Assembly: GCF_900455735.1 (NCBI RefSeq) | Contig: NZ_UAUI01000001.1 | Coordinates: 186,001-250,000 of the forward strand | Reading direction: 5' to 3' | Source: Rhodococcus wratislaviensis | GTDB lineage: Bacteria > Actinomycetota > Actinomycetes > Mycobacteriales > Mycobacteriaceae | Length of the DNA stretch: 64,000 nt | Shown here: piece by piece, positions 36,770 to 44,548 of the stretch | Layout of the letters: every line of letters starts with the position of its first letter | Position numbering within the stretch: the first letter of the stretch is position 1 | The notes under the pieces: model-generated | Told to the model about the DNA's origin: nothing | Seen by the model: the letters and a program-made list of their open reading frames with translations, nothing else | Database searches by the model: none | Made by a program: the position numbers and the translations under genes

Positions 36770-37672
36770 ATGCACACCAGCGATACTGAAACCCTCGACG
36801 AGCAGATGGCGATCGAGCAGCGGCTCGTCGACAGTGTGGTCGCGTCATTCGACTCCACGACAGACCCGCGGCTGAAGGAGTTGATGCAATCCTTGGCCCG
36901 GCATCTGCATGCGTTCATCCGTGAGGTGCGCCTCAGCGAGGGCGAGTGGAGCAACGCCATCGCGTTCCTCACCGCCGTCGGAAACGTTACCGATGATCGG
37001 CGCCAGGAGTTCATCCTGCTCTCCGACGTTCTCGGCGTCTCGATGCAGACCATCGCCGTCGGAAACCCGGCCTACAAGGATGCCACCGAGTCCACCGTCT
37101 TCGGACCGTTCTTCGTCGAGGATGCGCCCGAAGTCGCCGTGGGCGGCGACATTGCCGGTGGTGCGACCGGGCAACCCTGCTGGATCGAAGGAACCGTCAC
37201 CGACACCATGGGCAACCCCGTTCCCGGAGCCCGGATCGAGGTGTGGCAGGCCGACGAAGGCGGGTTCTACGACGTCCAATACTCGGACGGTCGGATCGCG
37301 GGGAGGGCGCACCTGTTCGCGGATGCACACGGACGCTACCGGTTCTGGGGGATGACACCTGTTCCGTACCCCATCCCTAGCGATGGTCCGGTCGGAAAGA
37401 TGCTGGCCGCGACCAACCGATCACCGATGAGGGTCGCGCACCTTCACTTCATGGTCACCGCGGACGGCCAGCGAACCCTCGTCACGCACATCTTCGTCGC
37501 CGGGGACCCGCAACTCGAACGCGGGGACAGCGTGTTCGGCGTGAAGGACTCGCTGATCAAGGACTTCGTGGAGCAACCCCCAGGGACACCCACCCCCGAT
37601 GGGAGCGACGTCGGCGACCGGACGTGGTCTCGATGCAAATTCGACATAGTCCTTGCACCAGAACAGATTTGA
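36770..37672 (+). CDS. Hydroxyquinol 1,2-dioxygenase (NpcC-like)
   Basis: The 300-residue protein is an intradiol ring-cleavage dioxygenase with an N-terminal helical linker domain (about residues 1-100) and a catalytic beta-sandwich. Fe(III) ligands are visible: Tyr in GGFYDVQYS, Tyr in [14 protein letters not shown], and the His pair in RVAHLHFMV. It opens 1,2,4-trihydroxybenzene to maleylacetate, which the divergent maleylacetate reductase then reduces. ATG 36770 is preceded by GAGAGGAC. It ends the reductase-oxygenase-dioxygenase operon; a 146-bp gap with regulatory repeats follows. Confidence 0.9.
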   Translation: MHTSDTETLDEQMAIEQRLVDSVVASFDSTTDPRLKELMQSLARHLHAFIREVRLSEGEWSNAIAFLTAVGNVTDDRRQEFILLSDVLGVSMQTIAVGNPAYKDATESTVFGPFFVEDAPEVAVGGDIAGGATGQPCWIEGTVTDTMGNPVPGARIEVWQADEGGFYDVQYSDGRIAGRAHLFADAHGRYRFWGMTPVPYPIPSDGPVGKMLAATNRSPMRVAHLHFMVTADGQRTLVTHIFVAGDPQLERGDSVFGVKDSLIKDFVEQPPGTPTPDGSDVGDRTWSRCKFDIVLAPEQI

Positions 37673-37755
37673 TTATCACTGTCGCTGCGTGCAGACCTTC
37701 TGCCACGAAGGACGAGGAGACCCACCCCACGCCCGGCGCACGGAACTTACAACCC

Positions 37756-37806
37756 TTGACTCGGATACCTACCATCCAAGTAAACTAGGACAATATAAAT
37801 CCAAGT
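37756..37806 (+). promoter_or_regulatory. Promoter with two tandem Rrf2 operators
   Basis: Two 23-bp inverted repeats share one pattern. ACTCGGAT-N7-ATCCAAGT lies at 37759-37781 (one mismatch). ACTAGGAC-N7-ATCCAAGT lies at 37784-37806 (two mismatches). The first sits between a -35-like TTGACT (37756-37761) and a -10-like TAAACT near 37781, so binding would block RNA polymerase. It is upstream of an NAD(P)-binding gene and the Rrf2 gene behind it. Confidence 0.7.
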
Positions 37807-37818
37807 TAGGAGACGGGC

Positions 37819-38568
37819 ATGAAGATCGTTATATTCGGAACCGGACTCATCGGGAGTCAGGTCGCATCGAAGCTGACCGAGACCGGTCACGACGTCGTTG
37901 CACTCGGTCGCGGCGACGGCATCGACACCACTGCCGGCAAGGGCGTCGCGGAGGCCGTGGAGGGCGCCGACGTCGTCGTAGACCTGACCAACTCGCCGTC
38001 CTGGGAAGACGACGACGTCCTGACCTTTTTCCGCGAATCGACGAACCACCTGCTCGCCGCCGAAGAGGCGGCAGGCGTCGGCCACCATGTCGTCCTGTCC
38101 ATCGTCGGCGCCGACCGGCTTCCCGCCTCCGGATACATGCGCGCCAAAGTCGCCCAGGAGGATCTGGTCAAGTCGGGCCCCATCCCCTACTCGATCGTGC
38201 GATCGACGCAGTTCTTCGAGTTCATCGCCGGCATCGCCGACGCAGGCACTGTCGGCGACACGGTTCATGCGACCCCGGCACACCTTCGGCCGATTGCCTC
38301 GCACGACGTCGTCACCCGGGTAGCGGAAGTCGCTGTCGGTGCCCCGCTCGGCGGCACGGTCGAGATCGCCGGGCCTGAATCGCTCGGCATCGATGCACTC
38401 GTTCGACGGCTGTTCGCCTCGACCGGCGACCAGCGGACCGTGACGACCGACCCCGACGCCGGCTATTTCGGCGCCAAGCTCGATGACGCTGCGATCACTC
38501 CGACACCCGGCGCCAACGCCTGGATCGCACCGACCACGCTGGACGACTGGTTGCGCGAACACGCCTGA
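37819..38568 (+). CDS. NAD(P)-binding NmrA/SDR-type protein
   Basis: The 249-residue protein has a Rossmann N-terminus (MKIVIFGTGLIGSQVASKLTETGHDVVALGRGDG, GxGxxGxxG) and atypical SDR features: SYMRAKVAQEDLVKSG and STQFFEFIAGIAD. It resembles NAD(P)H-binding NmrA-like or quinone-oxidoreductase-type regulators and reductases, and may act in redox or quinone stress. AGGAGACGGGC lies upstream of ATG 37819. The Rrf2 gene follows 59 bp later, and the shared promoter carries tandem inverted repeats, so this gene is probably the main target of that repressor. Confidence 0.85.
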   Translation: MKIVIFGTGLIGSQVASKLTETGHDVVALGRGDGIDTTAGKGVAEAVEGADVVVDLTNSPSWEDDDVLTFFRESTNHLLAAEEAAGVGHHVVLSIVGADRLPASGYMRAKVAQEDLVKSGPIPYSIVRSTQFFEFIAGIADAGTVGDTVHATPAHLRPIASHDVVTRVAEVAVGAPLGGTVEIAGPESLGIDALVRRLFASTGDQRTVTTDPDAGYFGAKLDDAAITPTPGANAWIAPTTLDDWLREHA

Positions 38569-38627
38569 AACGATGATGCAGTATCACTCCGCAACACCGA
38601 CACAGGGGCGTGGATAGAGTCGTGGCC

Positions 38628-39089
38628 ATGAAGCTTTCCGGCGGCGTGGAGTGGGCACTTCACTGCTGCGTGGTTCTCAGCCAGGCCGAGAGTCCGGTAC
38701 CCACGGCCCGGCTGGCCGAACTGCACGGTGTGTCGAAGACATACCTCGCCAAGCACCTGCAGTCGCTCGCACGTGCCTGCCTCGTCCACCCCACCGAGGG
38801 CCGCGATGGCGGATACGTCCTGACCCGCGAACCCGAGGCCATCACCGTCCTCGACGTCGTCCAGGCCGTCGACGGAACCGAGCCCGCCTTTCGGTGCACG
38901 GAGATCCGCAGGCAAGGAGTGCTCGCCGCCCCTCCAGAGCAGTGCCGCTCCCCATGCGGCATCGCGAAAGTTATGGCTGGTGCCGAACAGGCTTGGCGCG
39001 CATCACTATCGGGTGTGACGATCGCCGACCTCGGCGCGACGACAGACCTCGCCGTCCTCAAACACATCTTGGCGACATCCGAGACGTGA
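38628..39089 (+). CDS. Rrf2-family transcriptional repressor
   Basis: The 153-residue protein is an Rrf2-type winged-helix regulator: MKLSGGVEWALHCCVVLSQA, a helix-turn-helix VPTARLAELHGVSKTYLAKHLQSLARA, a wing with GRDGGYVLTREPEAITVLDV. Three cysteines (FRCTEI, EQCRSPCG near residues 94-112) match the Fe-S or redox-sensing positions of IscR/RsrR/NsrR-type members. ATG 38628 is used; MKLSGG is the family's usual start. It probably represses its own operon with the NAD(P)-binding gene through the two 23-bp repeats and is relieved by oxidative or nitrosative stress. Confidence 0.88.
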   Translation: MKLSGGVEWALHCCVVLSQAESPVPTARLAELHGVSKTYLAKHLQSLARACLVHPTEGRDGGYVLTREPEAITVLDVVQAVDGTEPAFRCTEIRRQGVLAAPPEQCRSPCGIAKVMAGAEQAWRASLSGVTIADLGATTDLAVLKHILATSET

Positions 39090-39157
39090 GGTCACCCGCG
39101 GCAGACGGAACGCGAGATTCCCGACTTCCCCACCGTGAACCGCCTTACGATCGATGG

Positions 39158-39352
39158 ATGGAGACCGGAACCGACGAGACCAAGACCTGTTCGTTCTGCC
39201 GCGGTCTGATCGGATACGAAATCAAGGACGCTCATGCGGGCTTCGCGTCGCTGCCCCCGGGCAAGCGGTATCGCGTCTTCCACTGCATGAATCGATGCCC
39301 ACGATCGGCGCCCGACGGCCTCGAATGCGGACACCGGCACGAATACCTCTGA
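39158..39352 (+). CDS. Small cysteine/histidine-rich protein, possible zinc finger
   Basis: The 64-residue protein has a CSFC pair near residue 10, HCMNRC near 43, and a final ECGHRHEYL. The Cys/His spacing suggests a small zinc-binding domain. ATG 39158 is the best of the in-frame starts, but no strong ribosome site is visible. Unknown function; it lies between the Rrf2 gene and the convergent secreted-protein gene. Confidence 0.5.
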   Translation: METGTDETKTCSFCRGLIGYEIKDAHAGFASLPPGKRYRVFHCMNRCPRSAPDGLECGHRHEYL

Positions 39353-39406
39353 CCCGTCCGTCAAAGCCCGCCGAGAACGTTCAACCCAGCGAGTTTCAAG
39401 CTGATA

Positions 39407-39709
39407 TTACCCGCGTGAGAGTCCGGGCTGAGTCTGAATCTGTCCGGGACCCCCCTTGAAGCCGCCGGCCTTACCCACCGTCCATTCACCGTCAGCACCG
39501 CACACCAGGGCGCCGTTGCGGTCTCCGGGCTTGCCGTACGTCACTGTCTCGTTGCCCTGCGAGTCCGTGTTCACGATCGGGCACGGGCCACCGGTGGGCC
39601 CGTTCGGGCCGATCGGCTCGGCATGCGCAACGGACGCCGCCCCCAAGGCACTCAGAACAGGAAGGGCAGCGAAAGCGATGGCGGCAATGGTGCGGCGGGC
39701 GTTGATCAT
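39407..39709 (-). CDS. Secreted protein with signal peptide, unknown function
   Basis: The 100-residue product has a Sec signal peptide (MINARRTIAAIAFAALPVLSALG...VAHA-E, cleavage near residue 30) and a short mature domain rich in Gly and Pro with two Cys (PCPIVN, LVCGAD). ATG 39709 has a weak ribosome site. It is an exported or wall-associated small protein of unknown role. The 148-bp gap to soxR carries no other gene I can support. Confidence 0.75.
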   Translation of the reverse strand: MINARRTIAAIAFAALPVLSALGAASVAHAEPIGPNGPTGGPCPIVNTDSQGNETVTYGKPGDRNGALVCGADGEWTVGKAGGFKGGPGQIQTQPGLSRG

Positions 39710-39857
39710 TCAGTATCTCCAAAGGGTGGTGGGATAGTGCTTCGTTGACAGGGACAACTCTGCCCACTGCAGCGCCCGAACTGAACCAACCCTCGGGGGC
39801 GTTTGCGGCACCCATGGGAGTGGAATCACCCACCCTCGCGGAGCGATCGCGATCCGT

Positions 39858-40298
39858 TCAGAGCCGGTTCGGACCCGAACCCTCCACCGCAAGTTGGTCT
39901 TCGGGATTGAGAAGATAGCACGCCTTCATCGACAGGCAACCGCACCCGATGCATCCGGTGAGCTCGTGTTCGAGGCGCTCGATTCGCTTGCGCTGATCCT
40001 CGAGCTGCACCCGCCACAGCTTCGATACGCGCTGCCAGTCGCGGATCGACGGCATCCGGTCGGCGGGGAGAGTCTTGAATACCGCTCCCACGTCCGCCAG
40101 CGGAATCCCGAGCCGTTTGGCCACCACGATCAGCGAGATCCGCCGGAGCATGTGGCGTTCGTACCGGCGCTGATTCCCGGACGTCCTCGTCGACGCGATC
40201 AGTCCGAGCTGCTCGTAGTAGTGGAGTGCCGACACGGCGACACCGGTCCGACGGGACACCTCCCCCACCGACAGCAGGTCCTTCGGATCCAAAGACAT
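39858..40298 (-). CDS. soxR: SoxR-type [2Fe-2S] redox-sensing MerR regulator
   Basis: The 146-residue protein has the MerR-type DNA-binding helix (LLSVGEVSRRTGVAVSALHYYEQLGLIASTRTSGNQRRY, residues 8-46), a dimerisation helix, and the diagnostic CIGCGCLSMKAC cysteine cluster near residue 115. Reduction or oxidation of its [2Fe-2S] cluster by redox-active compounds switches promoter distortion. It is divergent from an MFS exporter with a SoxR-type palindrome between, so the exporter is the probable target. Confidence 0.93.
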   Translation of the reverse strand: MSLDPKDLLSVGEVSRRTGVAVSALHYYEQLGLIASTRTSGNQRRYERHMLRRISLIVVAKRLGIPLADVGAVFKTLPADRMPSIRDWQRVSKLWRVQLEDQRKRIERLEHELTGCIGCGCLSMKACYLLNPEDQLAVEGSGPNRL

Positions 40299-40310
40299 CG
40301 CATCATCCCC

Positions 40311-40341
40311 TTGACCTCGAGTCCACTCGAGATTTTAGCGT
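40311..40341 (+). promoter_or_regulatory. SoxR-controlled promoter with palindrome
   Basis: The perfect palindrome CTCGAGT-CC-ACTCGAG lies at 40316-40331 between a -35-like TTGACC (40311) and a -10-like TTAGCG or TAGCGT (335-341), giving an 18-19 bp spacer typical of MerR-family promoters. The known SoxR box is CCTCAAGTTAACTTGAGG; half-site CTCGAGT differs at one base. It drives the MFS gene and possibly soxR. Confidence 0.7.
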
Positions 40342-40348
40342 GGAGTGC

Positions 40349-41758
40349 ATGACAACGACCGCCCCGTCACCGGCCACCTGGTCCGAACTGCTCGGACCCC
40401 GCTACCGCTCCACCTCCGCCGTCCTCGCCGGCGGCGTCGGACTGCACGCCGTCAACATCTTTCTGACGACGAGCCTGCTGCCCACCGCCATCGGTGAACT
40501 CGGGCGTGAATCGCTGTACGCGTGGAGTGCGACCGTCTTCATGGTGGCGTCCGTGATCTCGTCGATGACCGTCAGCCGGCTGCTCGCGCATCGAGGGGCG
40601 CTCGGTGCGTATCTGTTCGCTCTGGCTCCGTTCTTCGCCGGCACCATGATCTGCGCCCTCAGCCCGTCGATGGAAGTGCTCCTCGTCGGACGTGCGGTCC
40701 AGGGGCTCGGCGGGGGCCTGCTCGCGGGGTTGAGTTACGCCGTACTGCGCGAGGCGCTCCCGGAACATCTGTGGGCCCGCGCGACCGCGCTGGTCTCGGC
40801 CATGTGGGGCGTCGGAACTCTCGCCGGACCGGCGATCGGTGGGCTGTTCGCCCAACTCGGCCAGTGGCGCCTCGCATTCGTCGCGCTGGCGGTGGTCGCC
40901 GCCGCCATCGCCGCGATCGCGCCCCGGGCGTTGCCGCGCACCGATCGTGTGCGTGGCGGAGAACCCGTGCCTGCCACGTCACTCGTACTGCTCACCCTCG
41001 CCACGATTGCGATCAGCGTGGCGGGAATCCTCGGCAACCGCACCCACATGCTGGCCCTGATCGCGGTCGGCGCCGCGTTCATCGTTCTCTTCCTGGCCTG
41101 GGAGCGGCGATCACCGCGCCGTGTGCTGCCGCAGTCGACGTACACCCGGGGGTCGTCGCTGAAGTGGATCTATCTCACCATCGCGGTGCTCGCGTCCGGC
41201 ACCGTGTCGGAGGCCTTCACACCCCTGTTCGGTCAACGGCTCGCCGGACTGGTTCCGTTCGCCGCGGGATTCCTCGGCGCCATGATGTCGGTGGGATGGT
41301 CGGTGACCATGATCTTCAGCTCCGACATCACCCGCCCACGTGCGCAGACGGCGGCCAAAATCGCCGGACCACTGATCCTCGCCGCCGGCCTGCTCCTCAC
41401 CGCGGCGCTCTGGCGTGACGACGCCGGACTGGGCGTGGTGATTCTGTGGGCAGGCGCCCTGGCCGCCGCGGGTGCCGGGATCGGCCTCGCCTTCCCTCAC
41501 TTGATGGTCGCAGCCATGCGGAGCACCGACGACGAGCAGGAGGGGGCCAAGGCCGCGGCCGGGCTCAACACGGTCGAGTTGATCGCCATGGCCGTCGGAT
41601 CGGCCGTCGCCGGTGTGCTGGTCAACCTCGGTGCGCCCTCGACCCTCACCTCGGCCCGAGTGCTCTTCCTCGGCCTCGGCGTCATTGCGGCGGCCGGCGT
41701 GTTCACCGCGTACCGCGCGACCCGGCAGGCCGAACACGAGGTCGCCGGACCGTCCTAG
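40349..41758 (+). CDS. MFS exporter, probable SoxR target
   Basis: The 469-residue membrane protein has about 12 to 14 transmembrane helices and MFS features: GLHAVNIFLTTSLLPTAIGELG near the N-terminus, VGRAVQGLGGGLLAGLSY-type segment (RAVQGLGGGLLAG), and LWARATALVSAMWGVGTLAGPAIGGLFAQ. This pattern suits a drug or redox-compound exporter. ATG 40349 overlaps the promoter region just described. It is divergent from soxR, which suggests that phenazine- or quinone-like compounds induce efflux. Confidence 0.88.
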   Translation: MTTTAPSPATWSELLGPRYRSTSAVLAGGVGLHAVNIFLTTSLLPTAIGELGRESLYAWSATVFMVASVISSMTVSRLLAHRGALGAYLFALAPFFAGTMICALSPSMEVLLVGRAVQGLGGGLLAGLSYAVLREALPEHLWARATALVSAMWGVGTLAGPAIGGLFAQLGQWRLAFVALAVVAAAIAAIAPRALPRTDRVRGGEPVPATSLVLLTLATIAISVAGILGNRTHMLALIAVGAAFIVLFLAWERRSPRRVLPQSTYTRGSSLKWIYLTIAVLASGTVSEAFTPLFGQRLAGLVPFAAGFLGAMMSVGWSVTMIFSSDITRPRAQTAAKIAGPLILAAGLLLTAALWRDDAGLGVVILWAGALAAAGAGIGLAFPHLMVAAMRSTDDEQEGAKAAAGLNTVELIAMAVGSAVAGVLVNLGAPSTLTSARVLFLGLGVIAAAGVFTAYRATRQAEHEVAGPS

Positions 41759-42591
41759 GCCTGCGACGCGAAGTGGTCTGCGCGACGGAGAATGTCGTGG
41801 GCCCGCGCGAGCTGCGGCGGATGTCCGCCGTGAGTGACACGGCTACCGTCCGCACCCAGACGCTCGATCGTCGTTTCGGCCCACGAGATGTCATTCGAGT
41901 CGGGTGCGAACGCGGTATTGATCACCTGCACCTGCTCGGTCGCGAGCGTCAGTTTTCCGGTCATCCCCATCTCCCGTGCCAGTCGCGTGTCGTCCCGGAC
42001 GACCTCGGCGTCACGCGACAGCGTCGGCCCGTCGATCGGGGCTCCGATCCGGGCTGCCCGGCTCGCATTGACGAGCCGGGATCGGGCGTACGCCAACGCC
42101 ATCGGGGTTCGCCCGGCACCGGTGTCGCGGCAGTAGTCGCCGATCCCGAACGCGAGTCGAGAGACGGGAGCGGTGCGAGCGATGTCGTCCACGGCCACGA
42201 TCGCGGCCGCGGACTCGACGAGGGCGACCACCGGAACACCGGGTATCTCGGCGGCGGTATCCCGCACCTGTTCGGGCGATTCGGTTTTCGACAGCATCAG
42301 CCCGCGCAGCCCGGGCAGGCCGCGGATCGCGTCGAGATCGCGCTGCCAGTGCGGGGTGGTCGCGTCGTTGATCCGCACCCAACCCGCATTCCCCATGAGC
42401 CACTCGGCGGTGCAGACGCGCCCCGCGTCTTTCGCCGCGAACGGCAAGCCGTCCTCGAGGTCGATGATCAGTGCGTCGGCGCCGGACGCAGCCGCCGCCG
42501 CGAGGCCCCCGCCACCGCCTGCTGGAACCAGAAGCCAACTCCGCGCCATTGCGAGGTCGGCCTCGCTGCGCTGGGCTGTCTCGACACTCAT
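41755..42591 (-). CDS. CitE-like HpcH/HpaI aldolase-lyase
   Basis: The 278-residue protein belongs to the citrate-lyase beta/HpcH superfamily: RSWLLVPAGGGG, the ALIIDLEDGLPFAAKDAGR metal-binding stretch (DLED), LMLSKTESPEQV, and FGIGDYCRDTG. Relatives cleave citramalyl-, malyl- or similar CoA thioesters. The exact substrate cannot be assigned. The 3' end abuts the convergent MFS stop (overlap of 4 bp). Start ATG 42591. Confidence 0.82.
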   Translation of the reverse strand: MSVETAQRSEADLAMARSWLLVPAGGGGGLAAAAASGADALIIDLEDGLPFAAKDAGRVCTAEWLMGNAGWVRINDATTPHWQRDLDAIRGLPGLRGLMLSKTESPEQVRDTAAEIPGVPVVALVESAAAIVAVDDIARTAPVSRLAFGIGDYCRDTGAGRTPMALAYARSRLVNASRAARIGAPIDGPTLSRDAEVVRDDTRLAREMGMTGKLTLATEQVQVINTAFAPDSNDISWAETTIERLGADGSRVTHGGHPPQLARAHDILRRADHFASQA

Positions 42592-42721
42592 CCTGCTCTT
42601 CCCTCGGCCATACCGAGAAGTTTGCGCTGGGCCGAGAGGCGACGCACTCGACGAAGCGGAGTGCGGCGACCGTGCCCGGTCACCGCTTCGTCAGGTGCGG
42701 CTCCGATCCCTGCAGTCCACC

Positions 42722-43009
42722 TCAGAAGTCGAAGTCCCAGGAGGCCGGGTTGAAGACGACGCGGTACCAGACGTTGGTCGGTTCATCGAACGTGCACGGC
42801 ACGATCACGACTCCCGACGTCTGTTCGAGCGCCGCCGCCTTCCCGCAGAAATATTCCGCGCCTTCACCGGACGTCTCGGCACGGTAGACGGGTCCGATGT
42901 GCCAGGGTTCGGCACTCGCGGTGCCGGCACCGACGGTGGCCCCGAGGACGAGGGGCGTGGCCACGATCCCGACCAATGCTGCGGTACGTCGAGCGGACTT
43001 CTTCTGCAC
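42722..43009 (-). CDS. Small secreted protein, unknown function
   Basis: The 95-residue product starts with GTG 43009 behind AAGGAGATTTC and has a signal peptide (KKSARRTAALVGIVATPLVLGATVG..ASA-E). The mature domain (EPWHIGPVYRAETSGEGAEYFCGKAAALE...WDFDF) has two Cys. It is similar in layout to the other small exported proteins here but not related by sequence that I can see. It lies 67 bp downstream of the Rpf-like gene and is read the same way. Confidence 0.72.
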   Translation of the reverse strand: MQKKSARRTAALVGIVATPLVLGATVGAGTASAEPWHIGPVYRAETSGEGAEYFCGKAAALEQTSGVVIVPCTFDEPTNVWYRVVFNPASWDFDF

Positions 43010-43076
43010 GAAATCTCCTTCGTAGGCGACGACACGACAGTTCTGTGTGATTAGTTCGCACAAGAACCGTCGGACG

Positions 43077-43766
43077 TTACCGGGGAGCCGACGCCCGCTC
43101 CTCGAAGACCTGACCCGACCCGTTCTGCTCGGCAAGCTCACGGGCGCTGTTCAGCGCCTCCTGGGCGGCCGCCTTCACCGCCGCCTTCACCGCGGCGGAA
43201 TCGTCGACGGTCGCAGGCGCTTCGACAACGTCCGGCGTCTCGACAACGTCCGGCGTCTCGACAGCATCCGGCGTCTCGACAACGTCCGGCGTCTCGACAG
43301 CATCCGGCGTCTCGACAGCATCCGGCGTCTCGACAACGTCCGGCGTCTCAACAGCGCCCGGAGCCTCGATTGCCGGTGCAGGTGCTGGCGCCGGCGTGGT
43401 GTGAGGTACCTCGACGGGCGCTGTGCCGCCCTTCTTCAGATACTGTCCGCACACGGGCCACGCGCCGGGGCCCTGGGTTTTCAGGACGTTCTCGGCGACC
43501 CGGATCTGCTCGGCCTGGCTGGCTTCCGAGGCCACGCCCGTTCCGCCGTTGGCTTTCCAGGTTTCCGGTGTGAACTGCAGTCCGCCGTAGAAACCGTTTC
43601 CGGTGTCGGTGGTCCAGTCGCCGCCACTTTCGCACTCGGCGACTTCTTCCCAGTCGTGCGGGGCGCCTCCGGCGGTTCCGGCGCCCAACCCGAGCAGGAC
43701 GGTGACGACCGCGCCGATCAGGGCGATCCAGCCGAGGGTGTGCTTCTCCATGTTGCGAGTGGTCAT
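43077..43766 (-). CDS. Rpf-like secreted transglycosylase with repeat tail
   Basis: The 229-residue protein has a signal/TM segment (about residues 8-32) and a resuscitation-promoting-factor domain at about 38-110. Its catalytic motif VAECESGGDW contains the Glu, followed by NGFYGGLQFTPETWKANGG and two Cys that bracket the fold. The C-terminal tail has seven six-residue repeats of the type (A/V)VETPD, probably a flexible wall-spanning stalk. Rpf proteins cleave peptidoglycan and help dormant cells resume growth. The start is ATG 43766; the in-frame ATG 43751 is also possible. It is encoded by an 18-bp tandem repeat array in the DNA. Confidence 0.9.
   Translation of the reverse strand: MTTRNMEKHTLGWIALIGAVVTVLLGLGAGTAGGAPHDWEEVAECESGGDWTTDTGNGFYGGLQFTPETWKANGGTGVASEASQAEQIRVAENVLKTQGPGAWPVCGQYLKKGGTAPVEVPHTTPAPAPAPAIEAPGAVETPDVVETPDAVETPDAVETPDVVETPDAVETPDVVETPDVVEAPATVDDSAAVKAAVKAAAQEALNSARELAEQNGSGQVFEERASAPR
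43221..43350. repeat. 18-bp tandem repeat array inside the Rpf-like gene
   Basis: About seven copies of an 18-bp unit (consensus gtctcgacarcrtccggc on the plus strand, two variants) encode the (A/V)VETPD stalk. Such arrays are prone to copy-number change by slippage. Confidence 0.85.
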
Positions 43767-43960
43767 GCTGGCTCAATCCTCTCCGCGCTTGCGGACGCGG
43801 CGTGCCGGCGACAACGCCTCGGTTGTCGGCCCAGCCATCCCTTTCGGTGCCTCGTCCCGCGCCTCGAAGGTGTCGGGATTACGAACCCGCGTCGGCAGAT
43901 CTGCAGCGGCGGGCCCCCGAACGTGGCCTCCTCCCGAAATTCACACGGCATGAACAAGGT
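43767..43960 (-). other. Leader of the Rpf-like gene, possibly structured
   Basis: The 190 bp before the Rpf-like start codon hold no open frame I support and contain several potential GC-rich hairpins. rpf genes in related bacteria are often preceded by ydaO-type (c-di-AMP) riboswitches, but the conserved core of that motif is not recognisable here. Treat as an unassigned leader. Confidence 0.3.
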
Positions 43961-44257
43961 ACGGATGTTCGACTATTGAGAAACGCGAGTGAAAATTGTG
44001 CTGTTCTGAGGTTTCGATACCTTTTCGACGTCATGTCGTGACAATTCCGTAATGCGTCGGACGGGCGAACGAATGCCCCAGCGGCTCACCCATTCCCAGC
44101 CCTGCTGCGTGGTCTCGATTTCGACACGACCCCGCGCGGCGCACCCTCCGCACCCCGTCTTCGCCGCGGCAGCCTGCATGGATGTCCCGTTCGAAACGAG
44201 ATGAACAGCCCTCGAAGGCAGGGGATCTCGGTCACCCACCGAGACGGTGACCGGGCA

Positions 44258-44380
44258 GGGAAGCAAACCCCGTCGCCGGGCGTCCACGACGGACTCCCGA
44301 CTGCTGCGCATCTCCAACTTGCCCATCAGATTGCGCATGTACGACGTGACGGTCTCGATGCTCAGCGACAGCCGGTCGGC
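44258..44380 (-). pseudogene. Relic of a LuxR-type helix-turn-helix
   Basis: One frame encodes RADRLSLSIETVTSYMRNLMG followed by KLEMRSSRESVVDARRRGLL, which matches the recognition helix and end of a NarL/LuxR DNA-binding domain. The upstream frame has no receiver or other domain and the downstream part runs into unrelated sequence, so a regulator gene seems to have been truncated. It lies between the Rpf-like leader and the acyl-CoA ligase gene. The remaining stretch 43973-44548 has no other gene I can support. Confidence 0.45.
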
Positions 44381-44548
44381 TCGGCGCGGATCGCGTCGGT
44401 GTCGCTGGGTCTCGACGTGTCGTTGACCGGCACTCTCATATTCGGCATACCCACCTCGGAGGGTAGCGGTGCCGGCGTGATGTTCCATAACGTCGTCTTG
44501 GGCGTGTATCGCCCGTCAGAGCACCTTCACCACATCTCGGAGGTTCCA

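Noticed and set aside
39092-39364. A 90-residue minus-strand frame opposite the Cys/His-rich gene
   Set aside because: The plus-strand frame has ordered Cys/His motifs; the minus frame shows no family features.
43201-43360. Tandem repeats as a possible CRISPR or mobile-element array
   Set aside because: The units are 18 bp without spacers, stay in frame and encode the Rpf-like stalk.
43767-43960. ydaO/c-di-AMP riboswitch upstream of the Rpf-like gene
   Set aside because: Expected from related genomes, but the conserved core sequences are not visible; kept only as an unassigned leader.
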